A DNA stretch of 64,000 nucleotides from Blastococcus carthaginiensis. Its GTDB lineage: Bacteria > Actinomycetota > Actinomycetes > Mycobacteriales > Geodermatophilaceae. Below are positions 61,488 through 64,000 of this stretch, piece after piece (within the stretch, counting starts at the first letter, position 1; each line of letters opens with the position of its first letter). The stretch covers positions 124,001 to 188,000 of the forward strand of contig NZ_JASNFN010000011.1 of NCBI RefSeq assembly GCF_030731085.1. Direction: 5' to 3'. A model generated the notes under the pieces. That model did not search any database, was not told the DNA's origin, and saw only the letters and a list, made by a program, of their open reading frames with translations. The position numbers were made by a program, and so were the translations under genes.

Positions 61488-62128
61488 CCACTAAGGACCC
61501 CACCAGCAAGGCGGCTGGACCAACCCGGCAGGCGAAGGCCGTCAGCATGTCCGCAGCGTCCGCTCTTCGTGCCGCCATCGATGGGATGGAAAGGCGACAC
61601 GTTGTTGAGCCCGTCGCGCAACTCTGTCGGGAGGTCAAGGTTCACGCCTCCACCTTCTACCGAGCCGCCCTCATCGATGGCGACGGCGTGGAGCGTTCCA
61701 TGAAGGAGTTCTACGAGGAGGCAAAGCGGCGCATAGAAGACCGGGATAACGCGCGCCGACGGAGCGTTCCTTCGAGCGACATCGCACGCCTCCGCGTCGA
61801 CTTAGCAAACGCGAAGGAGACGATCAAGCGCCTAGAACGAGTTGTGGACACGCGGGAAAAGGCCATGAAGAAACTGCTGGGGTCGCAGGCGATGCAATCA
61901 GCGCTTGACCCCGACGTGACAGAAAGACTGCGCACTTACGATGACCTCTACGAGCGGCACATTCAGGTATCGGAGGAACTTGAGCGGACACGACAGGAGG
62001 CTCGCGCCAAGGAGGAGGACATTGAAAGCGTCCGTCACATGATGCAGGACTACATGCGACAGAACGCGTCCCTTCGGAAGGAGAACGCACAACTGAAGGA
62101 AACGATGGGACGGGGGCGTATCAGATGA
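61484..62128 (+). CDS. Coiled-coil accessory protein (TnpC-like position)
   Basis: A 214-residue protein. Residues about 25-70 contain a possible helix-turn-helix (VAQLCREVKVHASTFYRAAL). The rest is a long charged coiled coil (LRVDLANAKETIKRLERVVD, YERHIQVSEELERTRQEARA) ending in a basic tail. Position and form match the TnpC/DUF6262 proteins that help orient or assist the two recombinases of Tn554-type elements. The GTG start overlaps the stop of the large recombinase (GTGA), and the stop overlaps the next ATG. Confidence 0.75.
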   Translation: MTTKDPTSKAAGPTRQAKAVSMSAASALRAAIDGMERRHVVEPVAQLCREVKVHASTFYRAALIDGDGVERSMKEFYEEAKRRIEDRDNARRRSVPSSDIARLRVDLANAKETIKRLERVVDTREKAMKKLLGSQAMQSALDPDVTERLRTYDDLYERHIQVSEELERTRQEARAKEEDIESVRHMMQDYMRQNASLRKENAQLKETMGRGRIR

Positions 62129-63444
62129 GCGATCAGTATGTACGGCCAGTCGCCCGGCCAACCGACTTTCCGCCCCCGATGGGCGACGCCGCCTACTACG
62201 GTGTCGCTGGATTGCTGGTTCGGCGACTGGCCGAACAGACTGAGGCTGATCCCGCCGCCATGCTGACCCAGTTCCTCGTCGGGTTTGGAAACATGCTCGG
62301 CCGTGGTTGCTACTGGCCAGTCGGCGGCTCGCGGAACTACACCAACGAGTTCCTGCTCATAATCGGACCGACGGCACGTGGCCGGAAGGGCACTGGTTGG
62401 GACATGGTGGAGCACTTTCTCCGGCTACTGGAGCCCGACTACATTCGGAACAACAAGCGGTCCGGCATCGTCTCCGGCGAGGCCCTTGTCTGGCGCATGC
62501 GTGATGGCGAAGGTGGTGTAGACGACAAGAGGAGCCTGGAGATGCAGAGCGAGTTCTCCGGAACGCTCAAGTTGATGGGCAAAGACGGCAACATTCTGTC
62601 CCAGATCATACGGGACCTATGGGACGGGAAACCCGTGGCGACCGAATCAAAGACGCAGCCCGCCAGTTGCTCGGAGCCACATCTTTCCCTCATCGGGCAT
62701 GTGACCGAGGCAGAGTTGGCTCGATACACGTCGGCCACCGAACTGGCCAACGGTTTCATGAATAGATTCCTCTTCGTCGCTTCCTACATGACCAAGGAGA
62801 TGCCCTTCCCCGGAGATGTGGAGGACATCGACTACGAGGACTTACTCTCGGTTGCTCACGAGGCACTCCGGTTCGGCCGCCAACATCGGGCCTTTCGGTT
62901 CTCTGAGCGAGCGAAGCCGCTCTGGCCAGACCTCTACTCGCGATACGCGTTTGTCCCTCCGGGCATCTGGGGAGAGGCGACGAGCCGCGCGTCAGGGCAC
63001 ATCTTCCGTCTTGCCATGCTCTTCGCCATCCTGGACCTGAGTCGCGAGGTTGAGCCGGAACACGTCAGAGCCGCCGTCAGCGTATGGGAGCACAGCCGGA
63101 CCACTGCTCTCTACGTGTTCGGCGACTCGCTGGGAGAACCGGCGGCCGATGAACTCTGGGAGGCCGTGAAAGACATCCCTGCCGGTGTCAGCGCCACCGA
63201 GGTGCGGGATCTATTTTCTCGCAACAGGACCAAGCGCTTCCTGGACACAGGGATCAAGGCGCTGGTCCGGGCGGGACGCCTCCACGAAGGTACTCGTCCC
63301 CCGACTGGGCCAGGGTCTAGGGCGGTACGAATCTGGCTACCCGTAGACCCAGGCACCGTGCGTCCCTCCGCTGCACAGAGGGATGCGACCAAGAGAGACG
63401 CCGCCATGGGGTTGGACTCCTCAGCCGCAATGGCGGAGAAGTGA
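62125..63444 (+). CDS. DUF3987-like putative ATPase coupled to the recombinase operon
   Basis: A 439-residue protein. DUF3987 proteins are P-loop, primase- or helicase-associated proteins of plasmids and phages. Here the segment FLVGFGNMLGRGCYWPVGGS is followed by FLLIIGPTARGRKGTGWDMV, a loosely built Walker-A-like loop. LHLSLIGHVTEAE-type strands (PHLSLIGHVTEAELARYTSA) and NGFMNRFLFVASYM, with the Asn-x-x-x-Arg-Phe pattern, are typical of the family. A winged-helix-like C-terminus (VSATEVRDLFSRNRTKRFLD) may bind DNA. No primase domain is attached. It is the fourth gene in the ATGA/GTGA chain, which is not part of the classic Tn554 plan. Confidence 0.72.
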   Translation: MSDQYVRPVARPTDFPPPMGDAAYYGVAGLLVRRLAEQTEADPAAMLTQFLVGFGNMLGRGCYWPVGGSRNYTNEFLLIIGPTARGRKGTGWDMVEHFLRLLEPDYIRNNKRSGIVSGEALVWRMRDGEGGVDDKRSLEMQSEFSGTLKLMGKDGNILSQIIRDLWDGKPVATESKTQPASCSEPHLSLIGHVTEAELARYTSATELANGFMNRFLFVASYMTKEMPFPGDVEDIDYEDLLSVAHEALRFGRQHRAFRFSERAKPLWPDLYSRYAFVPPGIWGEATSRASGHIFRLAMLFAILDLSREVEPEHVRAAVSVWEHSRTTALYVFGDSLGEPAADELWEAVKDIPAGVSATEVRDLFSRNRTKRFLDTGIKALVRAGRLHEGTRPPTGPGSRAVRIWLPVDPGTVRPSAAQRDATKRDAAMGLDSSAAMAEK

Positions 63445-63563
63445 AGCCAGCGACCACCCGTGATCGGGACAGTCGCAGAGAGCAAGCGGTCCTCAGAGGA
63501 AGGCCGTCATCGCTGCCCAAAGCGTGTGTGACAAAGCCAGTGGGGCGCCTGGCGTAGGGAGTG

Positions 63564-64000
63564 CTACGGGGAAGGCGGTTGAACCCCGAGCCTCGCGTGC
63601 ATAGATCCTAGGTCGCCTTGGTATCCGCCGCCATAGACCAGGGCATCGAAATAGCAGGCCAACTTGGCGATGACTGTCTCATTAGGCAACTTCACGAACA
63701 TCTCGGCGAGGTAGTCACGCAACGCGACGACGTCGTCCTCATCGTATGAACACCCGAGGCCGTAATCCCAGGCGTCGTTCGGGTACTTCGCCAACACCTG
63801 CCGGAAGCCCATCGCCTGCAAGGCACCGCTCATCTTCTTTTGCGGTTGCAGTATCACGGTGCCGTCCAGAAGTGCGCGGGCGCGGGCTGGCAAGCTTTCG
63901 ATGCCCGACACCTGGCCGTTCGCATTCAGCCGACCAGCCATGTAAAGCGGCTCTTCGCGGTTCCTGGTGATGGCGAGGCGTGAGCCGGAGATCGTGAGGC
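63564..64000 (-). CDS. Unknown protein, partial at right window edge
   Basis: The frame runs open from the stop at 63564 to the window end (145 codons), so the start probably lies outside; an internal ATG at 63941 would give 125 residues. The readable upstream part (LTISGSRLAITRNREEPLYM) looks as gene-like as the rest. The C-terminus contains YDEDDVVALRDYLAEMFVKL and VIAKLACYFDALVYGGGYQG. I recognise no family. It is convergent with the recombinase operon and is probably element cargo. The 119-bp gap between them shows nothing notable. Confidence 0.55.
   Translation of the reverse strand, partial: LTISGSRLAITRNREEPLYMAGRLNANGQVSGIESLPARARALLDGTVILQPQKKMSGALQAMGFRQVLAKYPNDAWDYGLGCSYDEDDVVALRDYLAEMFVKLPNETVIAKLACYFDALVYGGGYQGDLGSMHARLGVQPPSP

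Larger units (their letters stand above)
56960..64000. mobile_element. Integrated element of Tn554-like type, left part (right end outside window)
   Basis: From about 56960 the DNA has visibly lower GC at third codon positions and much more mixed codon use than the preceding 57 kb. It interrupts nucS homology and encodes, in one coupled operon, two distinct tyrosine recombinases, a coiled-coil protein and a putative ATPase. The first three match the tnpA-tnpB-tnpC plan of Tn554 in order and in the size ranking (medium, large, small), though each product is longer. Tn554 inserts site-specifically into a DNA-repair gene (radC); here the target is another repair gene. Cargo and right end lie outside the window. 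Confidence 0.75.

Noticed and set aside
1..64000. CRISPR array, rRNA or tRNA genes
   Set aside because: No regularly spaced repeats and no T-loop/acceptor-like patterns were noticed on either strand; a tRNAscan run would be needed to exclude a weak tRNA, especially beyond 64000 at the far element end.

Overview
The window is chromosomal DNA from a very GC-rich actinobacterium, most likely of the Geodermatophilaceae (Blastococcus, Modestobacter, Geodermatophilus) or a close relative. That placement is inferred from three things: base composition, frequent GTG starts and leaderless promoters, and gene order. Two blocks follow the order I remember from Mycobacterium tuberculosis: gatCAB / ACT protein / ligA / MetE-like / mnmA / iscS / etfAB (like Rv3009c-Rv3029c), and glgP / glgE / glgB / thioredoxin / thiolase / epimerase / nucS (like Rv1321-Rv1328).

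Layout. 1-5.9 kb: a membrane PAS sensor cut by the window edge, ilvD, a small PH-like membrane protein, a 2-hydroxyacid dehydrogenase and a sugar-dehydrogenase lipoprotein. 5.7-9.3 kb: gatCAB, with a probably frameshifted small gene behind it. 9.5-12.6 kb: an ACT-domain protein and a DUF222/HNH (13E12-type) gene whose start lies in an SOS-box-like palindrome. 12.6-19.6 kb: MFS transporter-iscS-mnmA-MetE-like, joined by 4-nt overlaps, then ligA. 19.6-24.3 kb: etfBA and an operon of ABC ATPase, enoyl-CoA hydratase and a Cds1-like PLP enzyme. 24.3-39.3 kb: a near-complete glycogen/trehalose/alpha-glucan cluster (glgX, glgP, glgE, treS, mak, glgB) with an FHA protein and a cupin-like protein inside it. 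39.3-50.6 kb: a zinc metallopeptidase, a thioredoxin-TPR protein and a set of acyl-CoA genes (acyl-CoA mutase large subunit, meaB, thiolase, epimerase, crotonyl-CoA carboxylase/reductase) plus a MarR regulator and a FAD oxidoreductase. 50.8-54.6 kb: a DivIVA-like coiled-coil protein, a membrane-anchored protein of unknown function, a DUF4397 protein and a class F sortase. 54.6-56.8 kb: a small Cys protein and a double-length 3-hydroxyacyl-CoA dehydrogenase.

At about 56.96 kb the style of the DNA changes. The last 25 codons of a nucS-like mismatch endonuclease gene are left next to the chromosome, and from there to the window end lies an integrated element with visibly lower GC and mixed codon use. 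It carries four genes coupled by 4-nt overlaps: two different tyrosine recombinases, a coiled-coil protein (the Tn554 TnpA/TnpB/TnpC plan) and a DUF3987-like putative ATPase. A partial gene of unknown function points back towards them. This is the best candidate for an undescribed system.

Regulation. An 18-bp inverted repeat of the form GGYTACY-N4-GGTARCS lies 50-90 bp upstream of etfB, ccr and the hydroxyacyl-CoA dehydrogenase gene, suggesting an acyl-CoA regulon. Many promoters look leaderless (TANNNT 6-8 nt before the start codon). Degenerate material (a VOC remnant filled with short repeats, a DUF559 remnant, paired dispersed hairpin repeats) lies between the housekeeping genes. No tRNA, rRNA or CRISPR array was recognised.
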